From Nomia melanderi (Eukaryota > Arthropoda > Insecta > Hymenoptera > Halictidae), in NCBI RefSeq assembly GCF_051020985.1, contig NW_027475143.1:248001-312000 (forward strand): a stretch of DNA of 64,000 nt, in the 5' to 3' direction. Numbering within the stretch: the stretch's first letter is position 1; every line of letters begins with the position of its first letter. The position numbers were made by a program, and so were the translations under genes. Below are positions 13,601-26,854 of the stretch, one piece after another. The notes below the pieces were generated by a model. It had not been told where the DNA came from, made no database searches, and was given only the letters and a program-made list of their open reading frames with translations.

Positions 13601-16148
13601 CCACCAGGGGCCGAGAAAACCACGGTCTCATGGGGCCGGACACTCAGGGTAAGGTAAAAATCCAATATATATCTGGTGATATCTCGGGTGCTATTAGAGA
13701 TAGCGCAATAAACCAAAGTGAATTATCTGCAGGAGGCCCTGGCGCATGAATCTGTGCAACGGGAACGACCTCGGACCACCAGGGGCCGAGAAAACGACAG
13801 TCTCAAGGCGCCGGACACTCAGGGTCAGTGGAAAATCCAATATATATCTGGTGATATCTCGGGTGCTGTTACAGATAGCGCAATAAATCAAAGTGCATTG
13901 TCAGTAGGAGGTCCTGGCGCCTGAATCTGGCCAGCGGGAACGACCTCGGACCACCAGGGGCCGAGAAAACCACCGTCTCATGGGGCGGGACACTCAGGGT
14001 CAGGGGAAAATCCAATATATATCTGGTGATATCTCGGGTGCTATTGGAGATAGCGCAATAAACCAATGGCATTTATCTGCAGGAGGCCCTGGCGCAAGAA
14101 TCTGTGCAGCGGGAACGACCTCGGACCACCAGGGGCCGAGAAAACCACCGACACATGGGGCCGCACTCCCAAGGTCATGTAAAAACCCAGGATGTATCTG
14201 ATGATATCTCGGGTGCTATTAGAGATAGCGCAATGAAACAAAGAGAATTATCTGCAGGAGGCCCTGGCGCATGAATCTGTGCAGCGCGAACGACCTCGGT
14301 CCACCAGGGGCCGAGAAAACCACTGTCTCATGGGGCTGGACACTCAGGGTGAGGGAAATATCCAATATATATCTGGTGATATCTCGGGTGCTATTACAGA
14401 TAGCGCAATAAATCAAAGTGCATTGTCTGTAGGAGGCCCTGGCGCATAAATCTGTGCAGCGTGAACGACCTCGGACGACCAGGGGCCGAGAAAACCACAG
14501 TCTCATGGGGCCGGACACTCAGGGTCAGGGGAAAATCCAATATATATCTGGTGATATCTCGGGTGCTGTTACAGATAGCGCAATAAATCAAAGTGCATTG
14601 TCAGTAGGACGCCCTGGCGCCTGAATCTGGCCAGCGGGATCGACCTCGGACCACCAGGGGCCGAGAAAACCACCGTCTCATGGGGCCGGGCACTCAGGGT
14701 CAGGGGAAAATCCAATATATATATGGAGATATCTCGGGTGCTATTATAGATAGCGCAATACATCAAAGTGCATTGTCTGTAGGAGGCCCTGGCGCATGAA
14801 TCTGTGCAGCGGGAACGACCTCGGACCACCAGGGGCCGAGAAAATTACAGATATTCGGAATCCGTCACCCATGCTCATGTAAAAATCCAGCATATATCTG
14901 GTGATATCTCGGGTGCTATTACAGATAGCGCAATAAACCAAACTGAATTGTCTGCAGGAAACCGTGGCGCATGAATCTGTTCAGCGGGATCGTGCTCGGA
15001 CCACGAGGGAACAAGAAAACCATCGACACATGGGCCCGGACTGTCAGGGTCAAGGAAAAATCCAATATATATCTGGTGATATCTCGGGTGCTCTTAGAGA
15101 TAACGCAATAAACCAAAGTGAATTGTCTGCAGGAGAACCTACCGCATGAATCTGTGCAACGGGAACGACCTCGGACCACCAGGGGCCGAGAATACCACAG
15201 TCTCATGGGGCCGGACACTCAGGGTCAAGGGACAATCGAATATATATCTGGTGATATCTCGGGTGCTATTACAGATAGCGTAATAAATCAAAGTGCATTG
15301 TCTGTAGGAGACCCTCGCGCATGAATCTGTGCAGCGGGAACGACCTCGGAACACCAGGGGCCGAGAAAACCACCGTCTCATGGGGCCGGACACTCAGGGT
15401 CAGGGGAAAAATCCAATACATATGTGGTGATATCTCGGGTGCTATTACAGATAGCAAAATAAATCAAAGTGCATTGTCTGTAGGAGGCCCTGGCGCATGA
15501 ATCGGTGCAGCGGGAACGACCTCGGACCCCCAGGGGTCGAGAAAACCACCGTCTAATGGGGCCGGACACTCAGTGTCAGGGGAAAATCCAATATATATCT
15601 GGTGATATCTCGGGTGATATTAGAGATAGCGCAATAAATCATAGGGCATTGTCTGCAGGTGGCCCTGGCGCATGAATCTGTGCAGCGGGAACGACCTCGG
15701 ACCAGCAGGGGCCGAGAAAACCTCCGTCTCATGGGGTCGGACACTCAGGGTCAGGGAAAAATCCAATATTTATCTGGTGATATCTCGGGTGCTATTACAG
15801 ATAGCGCAATAGATCAAAGTGCATTGTCCGTAGGAGGCCCTGGCGCATGAATCTGTGCAGCGGGAACGACCTCGGACCACCAGGGGCCGAGAAAACCAAC
15901 GTCTCATGGGGCCGGGCACTCAGGGTCAGGGAAAAATCCAATATATATCTGGTGATATCTCGGGTGCTATTAGAGATAGCGCATTAAATCAAGGTGAATT
16001 ATCTGCAGGGGGCCCTGGCGCATGAATCTGTGCAGCGGGAACGACCTCGGACCACCAGGGGCCGAGAAAACCACCGTCTCATGGGGCCGGACACTCAGGG
16101 TCAGGGAAAAATGCAATATATATATGGTGATATCTTGGGTGCTATTAG
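10632..16148. repeat. Zone 2: irregular monomer mixture
   Basis: About 31 monomers with no long high-identity tandem HOR that I could find. Short stretches echo zone 1: near 11,793-12,068 resembles 8,467-8,742, and 12,644-12,841 resembles 10,018-10,215. G-type monomers (CTCGGTCC...GGGGCTGGACACTCAGGGTGAGGGAAATATCC) first appear at about 13,247 and 14,295. One intermediate cassette lies at 14,843. One-base insertions occur near 11,776 and 15,405. Nothing here is non-satellite. Confidence 0.85.
14843..14901. repeat. Intermediate cassette, between D and F forms
   Basis: Begins AATTACAGATATTCGG and has GGAATCCGTCACCC, then AAAAATCCAGCATATATC. The ACAG and AATCCAGC parts agree with the D form; the ATATTCGGAATCCGTC part agrees with the F form. 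The ATATCTGG end is that of an ordinary monomer. Confidence 0.85.
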
Positions 16149-18600
16149 AGATAGCGCAATAAATCAAAGTTCCTTTTCTGTAGGAGGCCCTGGCGCATGA
16201 ATCTGTGCAGCGGGATCGACTTCGGACCACCAGGGGCCGAGAAAATCACCGTCTCATGGGGCCGGACTGTCCGGGTCAGGGAAAAATCCAATATATATCT
16301 GGTGATATCTCGGGTGCTATTAGAGATACCGCAATAAATCAAAGTGAATTATCTGCAGGGGGCCCTCGCGCATGAATCTGTGCAGCGAGATCGACCTCGG
16401 ACCACGAGGGACCGAGAAAACCATCGACACATGGGGCCGGACTGTTAGGGTCAAGGAAAAATCCAATATATATCTGGTGATATCTCGGGTGCTATTACAG
16501 ATAGCGCAATAAATCAAAGTGAATTATCTGCAGTGGGCCCTGGCGCATGAATCTGTGCAGCGGGAACGACCTCGGACCACCAGGGGCCGAGAAAACCACC
16601 GTCTCATGGGGCCGGGCACTCAGGGTCAGTGGAAAATCCAATATATATATGGTGATATCTCGGTTGCTATTACAGATAGCGCAATAAATCAAAGTGCATT
16701 GTCTGTAGGAGGCCCTGGCGCATGAATCTGTGCAGCGGGATCGACCTCGGACCACCAGGGGCCGAGAAAATCACCGTCTCATGGGGCCGGACACGCAGGG
16801 TCAGGGAAAAATCCAATATATATATGGTGATATCTCGGGTGCTATTAGAGATAGCGCAATAAACCAAAGTGGATTATCTTCAGGAGGCCCTGGCGCATGC
16901 ATCTGTGCAGAGGGAACGACCTCGGGGACCACCAGGGGCCAAGAGAACCACCGTCTCATGGGGCCGGACACTCTGGGTCAGGGAAAAATCCAATATATAT
17001 CTGGTGATATCTCGGGTGCTATTAGAGATAGCGCAATAAATCAAAGTGCATTGTCTGTAGGAGGCCCTGGCGCATGAATCTGGCCAGCGGGAACGACCTC
17101 GGACCACCAGGGGCCGAGAAAACCACCGTCTCATGGGGCCGGACACTCAGGGTCTGGGAAAAATCAAATATATATCTGGTGATATCTCGGGTGCTATTAC
17201 AGATAGCGCAATAAATCAAAGTGCATTGTCTGTAGGAGGCCCTGGCGCATGAATCTGTGCAGCTCGGACGACCTCGGAACACCATGGGCCGAGAAATCCA
17301 CAGTCACATGGGGACGGACACTCAGGGTCAGGGGAAAATCCAATATATATCTGGTGATATCTCGGGTGCTATTACAGATAGCGCAATAAATCAGAGTGCA
17401 TTATCTGTAGGAGGCCCTGACGCATGAATCTGGCCAGCGGGAACGACCTCGGACCACCAAGGGCCGAGAAAACCACCGTCTCATGGGGCCGGACACTCAG
17501 TGTCAGGGAAAAATCCGATATATATCTGGTGATATCTCGGGTGCTATTAGAGATAGCGCAATAAACCAAAGTACATTATCTGCAGGAGGCCCCGGTGTAT
17601 GAATCTCTGCAGCGGGAACGACCTCGGTCCACCAGGGGCCGAGAAAACCACCGTCTCATGGGGCTGGACACTCAGGGTGAGGGAAATATCCAATATATAT
17701 CTGGTGATATCTCGGATGCTATTACCGATAGCGCAATAAATCAAAGTGCATTGTCTGTAGGAGGCCGTGGCGCATGAATCTGGGCAGCGGGAACGACCTC
17801 GGACCATCAGGGGCCGAGAAGACCACCGTCTCATGGGGCCGGCCACTCAGGGTCAGGGGAAAATCCAATATATATCTGGTGATATCTCGAGAGCTATTAG
17901 AGATAGCGCAATAAAACAAAGTGAATTATCTGCAGGAGGCCCTGGCGCATGAATGTGTGCAGCGGCAACGACCTCGGACCTCCAGGGGCCGAGACAACCG
18001 CAGTCTCATGGGGCCGGACACTCAGGGTCAGGGTAAAATCCAATATATATCTGGTGATATCTCGGGTGCTATTACAGATAGCGCAATAAATCAAAGTGCA
18101 TTGTCTGTAGGGGGCCCTGGCGCATGAATCTGTGCAGCGGGAACGACCTCGGACCACCAGGGGCCGAGAAAACCACAGTCGCATGGGGCCGGACACTCAG
18201 GGTCAGGGTAAAATCCAATATATATCTGGTGATATCTCTGGTGCTATTACAGATAGCGCAATAAATCAAAGTGCATTGTCTGTAGGAGGCCCTGGCGCAT
18301 GAATCTGTGCAGCGGGAACGTCCTCGGACCACCAGGGGCCGAGAAAACCACAGTCTCATGGGGCCGGACACTCAGGGTCAGGGGAAAATCCAATATATAT
18401 CTGGTGATATCTCGTGTGCTATTAGAGATAGCGCAATAAACCAAAGTGCATTGCCTGTAGGCGGCCCTGCCGGATGAATCTGTGCAGCAGGAACGCCCTC
18501 GGACCACCAGGGGCCGAGAAAACCACCGTCCCGAGGGGCCGGACACTTAGGGTCAGTGAAAAATCCAATATATATCTGGTGATATCTCGGGTGCTATTAC
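16149..18600. repeat. 14-monomer HOR unit (2,452 bp), copy 1
   Basis: Fourteen monomers plus a 2-bp insertion, directly followed by a second copy. Line-by-line comparison at offset 2,452 showed seven substitutions, at 16,367, 16,585, 16,872, 17,155, 17,166, 17,193 and 17,208, and none in the last 1.39 kb. The left border is clean: bases before 16,149 do not match those before 18,601 over the same stretch. About 0.3% divergence means a recent tandem duplication. Confidence 0.93.
16921..16927. other. 2-bp insertion marker, CTCGGGGACC subtype
   Basis: The common CTCGGACC is CTCGGGGACC here, followed by the rare GGGGCCAAGAGAACC. The same combination occurs at 19,373, 23,925 and 24,277 and nowhere else that I found, so it marks a lineage of four related monomers. 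At 22,541 and 29,021 the GCCAAGAGAACC variant occurs without the insertion, the likely parental state. Confidence 0.88.
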
Positions 18601-21052
18601 AGATAGCGCAATAAATCAAAGTTCCTTTTCTGTAGGAGGCCCTGGCGCATGAATCTGTGCAGCGGGATCGACTTCGGACCACCAGGGGCCGAGAAAATCA
18701 CCGTCTCATGGGGCCGGACTGTCCGGGTCAGGGAAAAATCCAATATATATCTGGTGATATCTCGGGTGCTATTAGAGATACCGCAATAAATCAAAGTGAA
18801 TTATCTGCAGGGGGCCCTGGCGCATGAATCTGTGCAGCGAGATCGACCTCGGACCACGAGGGACCGAGAAAACCATCGACACATGGGGCCGGACTGTTAG
18901 GGTCAAGGAAAAATCCAATATATATCTGGTGATATCTCGGGTGCTATTACAGATAGCGCAATAAATCAAAGTGAATTATCTGCAGTGGGCCCTGGCGCAT
19001 GAATCTGTGCAGCGGGAACGACCTCGGACCACCAGCGGCCGAGAAAACCACCGTCTCATGGGGCCGGGCACTCAGGGTCAGTGGAAAATCCAATATATAT
19101 ATGGTGATATCTCGGTTGCTATTACAGATAGCGCAATAAATCAAAGTGCATTGTCTGTAGGAGGCCCTGGCGCATGAATCTGTGCAGCGGGATCGACCTC
19201 GGACCACCAGGGGCCGAGAAAATCACCGTCTCATGGGGCCGGACACGCAGGGTCAGGGAAAAATCCAATATATATATGGTGATATCTCGGGTGCTATTAG
19301 AGATAGCGCAATAAACCAAAGTGTATTATCTTCAGGAGGCCCTGGCGCATGCATCTGTGCAGAGGGAACGACCTCGGGGACCACCAGGGGCCAAGAGAAC
19401 CACCGTCTCATGGGGCCGGACACTCTGGGTCAGGGAAAAATCCAATATATATCTGGTGATATCTCGGGTGCTATTAGAGATAGCGCAATAAATCAAAGTG
19501 CATTGTCTGTAGGAGGCCCTGGCGCATGAATCTGGCCAGCGGGAACGACCTCGGACCACCAGGGGCCGAGAAAACCACCGTCTCATGGGGCCGGACACTC
19601 AGGGTCAGGGAAAAATCCAATATATATCTGGTGATATCTCGGGTACTATTACAGATAGCACAATAAATCAAAGTGCATTGTCTGTAGGAGGCCCTGGCGC
19701 ATGAATCTGTGCAGCTCGGACGACCTCGGAACACCATGGGCCGAGAAATCCACAGTCACATGGGGACGGACACTCAGGGTCAGGGGAAAATCCAATATAT
19801 ATCTGGTGATATCTCGGGTGCTATTACAGATAGCGCAATAAATCAGAGTGCATTATCTGTAGGAGGCCCTGACGCATGAATCTGGCCAGCGGGAACGACC
19901 TCGGACCACCAAGGGCCGAGAAAACCACCGTCTCATGGGGCCGGACACTCAGTGTCAGGGAAAAATCCGATATATATCTGGTGATATCTCGGGTGCTATT
20001 AGAGATAGCGCAATAAACCAAAGTACATTATCTGCAGGAGGCCCCGGTGTATGAATCTCTGCAGCGGGAACGACCTCGGTCCACCAGGGGCCGAGAAAAC
20101 CACCGTCTCATGGGGCTGGACACTCAGGGTGAGGGAAATATCCAATATATATCTGGTGATATCTCGGATGCTATTACCGATAGCGCAATAAATCAAAGTG
20201 CATTGTCTGTAGGAGGCCGTGGCGCATGAATCTGGGCAGCGGGAACGACCTCGGACCATCAGGGGCCGAGAAGACCACCGTCTCATGGGGCCGGCCACTC
20301 AGGGTCAGGGGAAAATCCAATATATATCTGGTGATATCTCGAGAGCTATTAGAGATAGCGCAATAAAACAAAGTGAATTATCTGCAGGAGGCCCTGGCGC
20401 ATGAATGTGTGCAGCGGCAACGACCTCGGACCTCCAGGGGCCGAGACAACCGCAGTCTCATGGGGCCGGACACTCAGGGTCAGGGTAAAATCCAATATAT
20501 ATCTGGTGATATCTCGGGTGCTATTACAGATAGCGCAATAAATCAAAGTGCATTGTCTGTAGGGGGCCCTGGCGCATGAATCTGTGCAGCGGGAACGACC
20601 TCGGACCACCAGGGGCCGAGAAAACCACAGTCGCATGGGGCCGGACACTCAGGGTCAGGGTAAAATCCAATATATATCTGGTGATATCTCTGGTGCTATT
20701 ACAGATAGCGCAATAAATCAAAGTGCATTGTCTGTAGGAGGCCCTGGCGCATGAATCTGTGCAGCGGGAACGTCCTCGGACCACCAGGGGCCGAGAAAAC
20801 CACAGTCTCATGGGGCCGGACACTCAGGGTCAGGGGAAAATCCAATATATATCTGGTGATATCTCGTGTGCTATTAGAGATAGCGCAATAAACCAAAGTG
20901 CATTGCCTGTAGGCGGCCCTGCCGGATGAATCTGTGCAGCAGGAACGCCCTCGGACCACCAGGGGCCGAGAAAACCACCGTCCCGAGGGGCCGGACACTT
21001 AGGGTCAGTGAAAAATCCAATATATATCTGGTGATATCTCGGGTGCTATTAC
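18601..21052. repeat. 14-monomer HOR unit (2,452 bp), copy 2
   Basis: Tandem partner of 16,149-18,600. Its variants GGGTACTATT and GATAGCACAATAAATC at about 19,645-19,665 are absent from copy 1 but present at about 21,745, 25,395, 28,225 and 30,495. That indicates conversion of this short stretch from, or to, another repeat lineage. Confidence 0.93.
19373..19379. other. 2-bp insertion marker, second copy
   Basis: Same CTCGGGGACC subtype as at 16,921, carried by the 2,452-bp tandem duplication. Confidence 0.88.
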
Positions 21053-23447
21053 AGATAGCGCAATAAATCAAAGTGCATTGTCTGTAGGAGGCCCTGGCGC
21101 ACGAATCTGTGCAGCGGGAACGACCTCGGACCACCAGGGGCCGACAAAACCACCGTCCCGAGGGGCCGGACACTCAGGGTCTTGGAAAAATCCAATATAT
21201 ATCTGGCGATATCTTGAGTGCTATTAGAGATAGCGCAATAAACCAAAGTGAATTATCTGCAGGAGGCCCTGGCGCATGAATCTGTGCAGCGGGAACGACC
21301 TCGGACCACCAGGGGCCGAGAAAACCACCGTCCCGAGGCGCCGGACACTTAGGGTCAGTGAAAAATCCAATATATATCTGGTGATATCTCGGGTGCTATT
21401 TCAGATAGCGCAATAAATCAAAGTGCATTGTTTGTAGGAGGCCCTGGCGCCTGAATCTGTGCAGTGGGAACGATCTCGGACAACCAGGGGACGTGAAAAC
21501 CACAGTCTCATGGGGTCGGACACTCAGGGTCAGGGGAAAATCCAATATATATCTGGTTATATCTCGGGTGCAATTAGAGATAGCGCAATAAATCAAAGTG
21601 CATTGTCTGTAGGAGGCCCTGGCGCATGAATCTGTGCAGCGGGAACGACCTCGGACCAACATCGGCAGAGAAAACCACAGTCTCATGGGGTCGGACACTC
21701 AGGGTCAGGGAAAAATCCAATATATATCTGGTGATATCTCGGGTACTATTACAGATAGCACAATAAATCAAAGTGCATTGTCTGTAGGAGGCCCTGGCGC
21801 ATGAATCTGTGCAGCTCGGACGACCTCGGAACACCATGGGCCGAGAAAACCACAGTCACATGGGGCCGGACACTCAGGGTCAGGGGAAAATCCAATATAT
21901 ATCTGGTGATATCTCGGGTGCTATTACAGATAGCGCAATAAATCAAAGTGCATTGTCTGTAGGAGGCCCTGGCGCATGAATCTGGCCAGCGGGAACGACC
22001 TCGGACCACCAAGGGCATAGAAAACCACCGTCTCATGGGGCCGGACACTCAGGGTCAGGGAAAAATCCAGTATATATCTGGTGATATCTCGGGTGCTATT
22101 ACAGATAGCGCAATAAATCAAAGTGCATTGTCTGTAGGAGGCCCTGGCGCATGAATCTGTGCAGCTCGAACGACCTCGGACCACCGGGGCCCGAGAAAAC
22201 CACCGTCTCATGGGGCCGGACACTCAGGGACAGGGAATAATCCAATATATATCTGGTGATATCTCGGGTGCTATTAGAGATAGCGCAATAAACCAAAGTG
22301 AATTATCTGCAGGAGGCCCTGGCGCATGCATCTGTGCAGCGGGAGCGACCTCGGACCACCAGGCGCCGTGAAAACCACCGTCTCATGGGGCCGGACACTC
22401 AGGGTCAGGGGAAAATCCAATATATATCTGGTGATATCTCGGGTGCTATTAGAGATAGCGCAATAAACCAAAGTGGATTATCTTCAGGAGGCCCTGGCGC
22501 ATGCATCTGTGCAGAGGGAACGACCTCGGACCACCAGGGGCCAAGAGAACCACCGTCTCATGGGGCCGGACACTCAGGGTCAGGGAAAAATCCAATATAT
22601 ATCTGGTGATATCTCGGGTGCTATTAGAGATAGCGCAATAAATCAAAGTGCATTGTCTGTAGGAGGCCCTGGCGCATGAATCTGGCCAGCGGGAACGACC
22701 TCGGACCACCAGGGGCCGAGAAAACCACCGTCTCATGGGGCCGGACACTCAGGGTCTGGGAAAAATCAAATATATATCTGGTGATATCTCGGGTGCTATT
22801 ACAGATAGCGCAATAAATCAAAGTGCATTGTCTGTAGGAGGCCCTGGCGCATGAATCTGTGCAGCGGGATCGACCTCGGACCACGAGGGACCGAGAAAAC
22901 CACCGTCTCATGGGGCCGGACACTCAGGGTCAGGGGAAAATCCAATATATATCTGGTGATATCTCGTGTGCTATTAGAGATAGCGCAATAAACCAAAGTG
23001 CATTGCCTGTAGGCGGCCCTGCCGGATGAATCTGTGCAGCAGGAACGCCCTCGGACCACCAGGGGCCGAGAAAACCACCGTCCCGAGGGGCCGGACACTT
23101 AGGGTCAGTGAAAAATCCAATATATATCTGGTGATATCTCGGGTGCTATTACAGATAGCTCAATAAATCAAAGTGAATTATCTGCAGGAGGCCCTGGCGC
23201 ATGAATCTGTGCAACGGGAACGACCTTGGACCACCAGGGGCCGAAAAAACCACCGTCTCATGGGGCCGGACACTCAGGGTCTGGGAAAAATCAAATATAT
23301 ATCTGCTGATATCTCGGGTGCTATTACAGATAGCGCAATAAATCAAAGTGCATTGTCTGTAGGAGGCCCTGGCGCATGAATCTGGCCAGCGGGAATGACC
23401 TTGGAACACGAGGGGCCGAGAAAACCACAGTCTCATGGGGCCGGACT
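21012..23447. repeat. 2,436-bp duplicated segment, copy 1 (partner 27,492-29,927)
   Basis: About 14 monomers that match 27,492-29,927 at offset 6,480. I compared every line and saw no difference. Shared rare variants include CGCACGAATC, GGTCTTGGAAAA, TGCAATTAGAG, CAACATCGGCAGAG, AAGGGCATAG, CCACCGGGGCCCGAG, AGGCGCCGTG and GATAGCTCAATAAATC. Identity stops at GGACTGTCCG here against GGACTCACAG in the partner. Confidence 0.93.
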
Positions 23448-23924
23448 GTCCGGGTCAGGGAAAAATCCAATATATATCTGGTGATATCTCGGGTGCTATT
23501 AGAGATACCGCAATAAATCAAAGTGAATTATCTGCAGGGGGCCCTGGCGCATGAATCTGTGCAGCGAGATCGACCTCGGACCACGAGGGACCGAGAAAAC
23601 CATCGACACATGGGGCCGGACTGTTAGGGTCAAGGAAAAATCCAATATATATCTGGTGATATCTCGGGTGCTATTACAGATAGCGCAATAAATCAAAGTG
23701 AATTATCTGCAGTGGGCCCTGGCGCATGAATCTGTGCAGCGGGAACGACCTCGGACCACCAGGGGCCGAGAAAACCACCGTCTCATGGGGCCGGGCACTC
23801 AGGGTCAGTGGAAAATCCAATATATATATGGTGATATCTCGGTTGCTATTACAGATAGCGCAATAAACCAAAGTGGATTATCTTCAGGAGGCCCTGGCGC
23901 ATGCATCTGTGCAGAGGGAACGAC

Positions 23925-23931
23925 CTCGGGG
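23925..23931. other. 2-bp insertion marker, third copy
   Basis: Same subtype. The monomer before it (from about 23,830) is fused so that one monomer present in the 19.1-kb copy is missing, followed by a CACTCAGGGTCAGGGG instead of CACTCTGGGTCAGGG ending. Confidence 0.85.
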
Positions 23932-24276
23932 ACCACCAGGGGCCAAGAGAACCACCGTCTCATGGGGCCGGACACTCAGGGTCAGGGGAAAATCCAATAT
24001 ATATCTGGTGATATCTCGGGTGCTATTAGAGATAGCGCAATAAATCAAAGTGCATTGTCTGTAGGAGGCCCTGGCGCATGAATCTGTGCAGCGGGATCGA
24101 CCTCGGACCACCAGGGGCCGAGAAAATCACCGTCTCATGGGGCCGGACACGCAGGGTCAGGGAAAAATCCAATATATATATGGTGATATCTCGGGTGCTA
24201 TTAGAGATAGCGCAATAAACCAAAGTGGATTATCTTCAGGAGGCCCTGGCGCATGCATCTGTGCAGAGGGAACGAC

Positions 24277-24283
24277 CTCGGGG
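24277..24283. other. 2-bp insertion marker, fourth copy
   Basis: Same subtype two monomers after the third copy, with the CACTCTGGGTCAGGG ending of the 16.9- and 19.4-kb copies. Confidence 0.85.
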
Positions 24284-25268
24284 ACCACCAGGGGCCAAGA
24301 GAACCACCGTCTCATGGGGCCGGACACTCTGGGTCAGGGAAAAATCCAATATATATCTGGTGATATCTCGGGTGCTATTAGAGATAGCGCAATAAATCAA
24401 AGTGCATTGTCTGTAGGAGGCCCTGGCGCATGAATCTGGCCAGCGGGAACGACCTCGGACCACCAGGGGCCGAGAAAACCACCGTCTCATGGGGCCGGAC
24501 ACTCAGGGTCTGGGAAAAATCAAATATATATCTGGTGATATCTCGGGTGCTATTACAGATAGCGCAATAAATCAAAGTGCATTGTCTGTAGGAGGCCCTG
24601 GCGCATGAATCTGTGCAGCGGGATCGACCTCGGATCACGAGGGACCGAGAAAACCACCGTATCATGGGGCCGGACACTCAGGGTCAGGGGAAAATCCAAT
24701 ATATATCTAGTGATATCTCGGGTGCTATTAGAGATAGCGCAATAAATCAAAGTGCATTGTCTGTAGGAGGCCCTGGCGCATGAATCTGGCCAGCGGGAAT
24801 GACCTTGGAACACGAGGGGCCGAGAAAACCACAGTCTCATGGGGCCGGACTCACAGGGTCAGGGAAAAATGCAATATATATCTGGTGATATCTCGGGTGC
24901 CATTAGAGATAGCGCAATAAATCAAAGTGCGTTGTCTGTAGAATGCCCTGGCGCATGAATCTGGCCAGCGGGAACGACCTCGGACCACCAGGGGCCGAGA
25001 AAACCACCGTCTCATGGTGCCGGACACTCAGGGTCAGGGAAAAATCCAATATATATCTGGTGATATCTCAGGTGCGATTACAGATAGCGCAACAAATCAA
25101 AGTGCATTGTCTGTAGGAGGCCCTGGCGCATGAATCTGGACAGCGGGAACGACCTCGGACCACCAGGGGCCGAGAAAACCACCGTCTCATGGGGCCGGAC
25201 ACTCAGGGTCTGGGAAAAATCCAATATATATCTGGTGATATCTCAGGTGCGATTACAGATAGCGCAAC

Positions 25269-26854
25269 AAATCAAAGTGCATTGTCTGTAGGAGGCCCTG
25301 GCGCATGAATCTGGACAGCGGGAACGACCTCGGACCACCAGGGGCCGAGGAAACCACCGTCTCATGGGGCCGGACACTCAGGGTCAGGGAAAAATCCAAT
25401 ATATATCTGGTGATATCTCGGGTACTATTACAGATAGCACAATAAATCAAAGTGCATTGTCTGTAGGAGGCCCTGGCGCATGAATCTGTGCAGCTCGGAC
25501 GACCTCGGAACACCATGGGCCGAGAAATCCACAGTCACATGGGGACGGACACTCAGGGTCAGGGGAAAATCCAATATATATCTGGTGATATCTCGGGTGC
25601 TATTACAGATAGCGCAATAAATCAGAGTGCATTATCTGTAGGAGGCCCTGACGCATGAATCTGGCCAGCGGGAACGACCTCGGACCACCAAGGGCCGAGA
25701 AAACCACCGTCTCATGGGGCCGGACACTCAGTGTCAGGGAAAAATCCGATATATATCTGGTGATATCTCGGGTACTATTAGAGATAGCGCAATAAACCAA
25801 AGTACATTATCTGCAGGAGGCCCCGGTGTATGAATCTCTGCAGCGGGAACGACCTCGGTCCACCAGGGGCCGAGAAAACCACCGTCTCATGGGGCTGGAC
25901 ACTCAGGGTGAGGGAAATATCCAATATATATCTGGTGATATCTCGGATGCTATTACCGATAGCGCAATAAATCAAAGTGCATTGTCTGTAGGAGGCCGTG
26001 GCGCATGAATCTGGGCAGCGGGAACGACCTCGGACCATCAGGGGCCGAGAAGACCACCGTCTCATGGGGCCGGCCACTCAGGGTCAGGGGAAAATCCAAT
26101 ATATATCTGGTGATATCTCGAGAGCTATTAGAGATAGGGCAATAAAACAAAGTGAATTATCTGCAGGAGGCCCTGGCGCATGAATGTGTGCAGCGGCAAC
26201 GACCTCGGACCTCCAGGGGCCGAGACAACCGCAGTCTCATGGGGCCGGACACTCAGGGTCAGGGTAAAATCCAATATATATCTGGTGATATCTCGGGTGC
26301 TATTACAGATAGCGCAATAAATCAAAGTGCATTGTCTGTAGGGGGCCCTGGCGCATGAATCTGTGCAGCGGGAACGACCTCGGACCACCAGGGGCCGAGA
26401 AAACCACAGTCGCATGGGGCCGGACACTCAGGGTCAGGGTAAAATCCAATATATATCTGGTGATATCTCTGGTGCTATTACAGATAGCGCAATAAATCAA
26501 AGTGCATTGTCTGTAGGAGGCCCTGGCGCATGAATCTGTGCAGCGGGAACGTCCTCGGACCACCAGGGGCCGAGAAAACCACAGTCTCATGGGGCCGGAC
26601 ACTCAGGGTCAGGGGAAAATCCAATATATATCTGGTGATATCTCGTGTGCTATTAGAGATAGCGCAATAAACCAAAGTGCATTGCCTGTAGGCGGCCCTG
26701 CCGGATGAATCTGTGCAGCAGGAACGCCCTCGGACCACCAGGGGCCGAGAAAACCACCGTCCCGAGGGGCCGGACACTTAGGGTCAGTGAAAAATCCAAT
26801 ATATATCTGGTGATATCTCGGGTGCTATTACAGATAGCGCAATAAATCAAAGTG
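25269..26854. repeat. Partial third copy of the 14-monomer HOR (partner 19,490-21,075)
   Basis: About nine monomers match the second half of HOR copy 2 at offset 5,779. It carries the same ACGACCTCGGAACACCATGG, GAGTGCATTATCTG, CCCGGTGTATGAATCTC and AAACAAAGTGAATTA variants. It has GATAGGGCAATAAAAC and GTACTATTAGAG as private changes. It ends where GTGCATTG becomes GTGAATTA. Confidence 0.88.
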
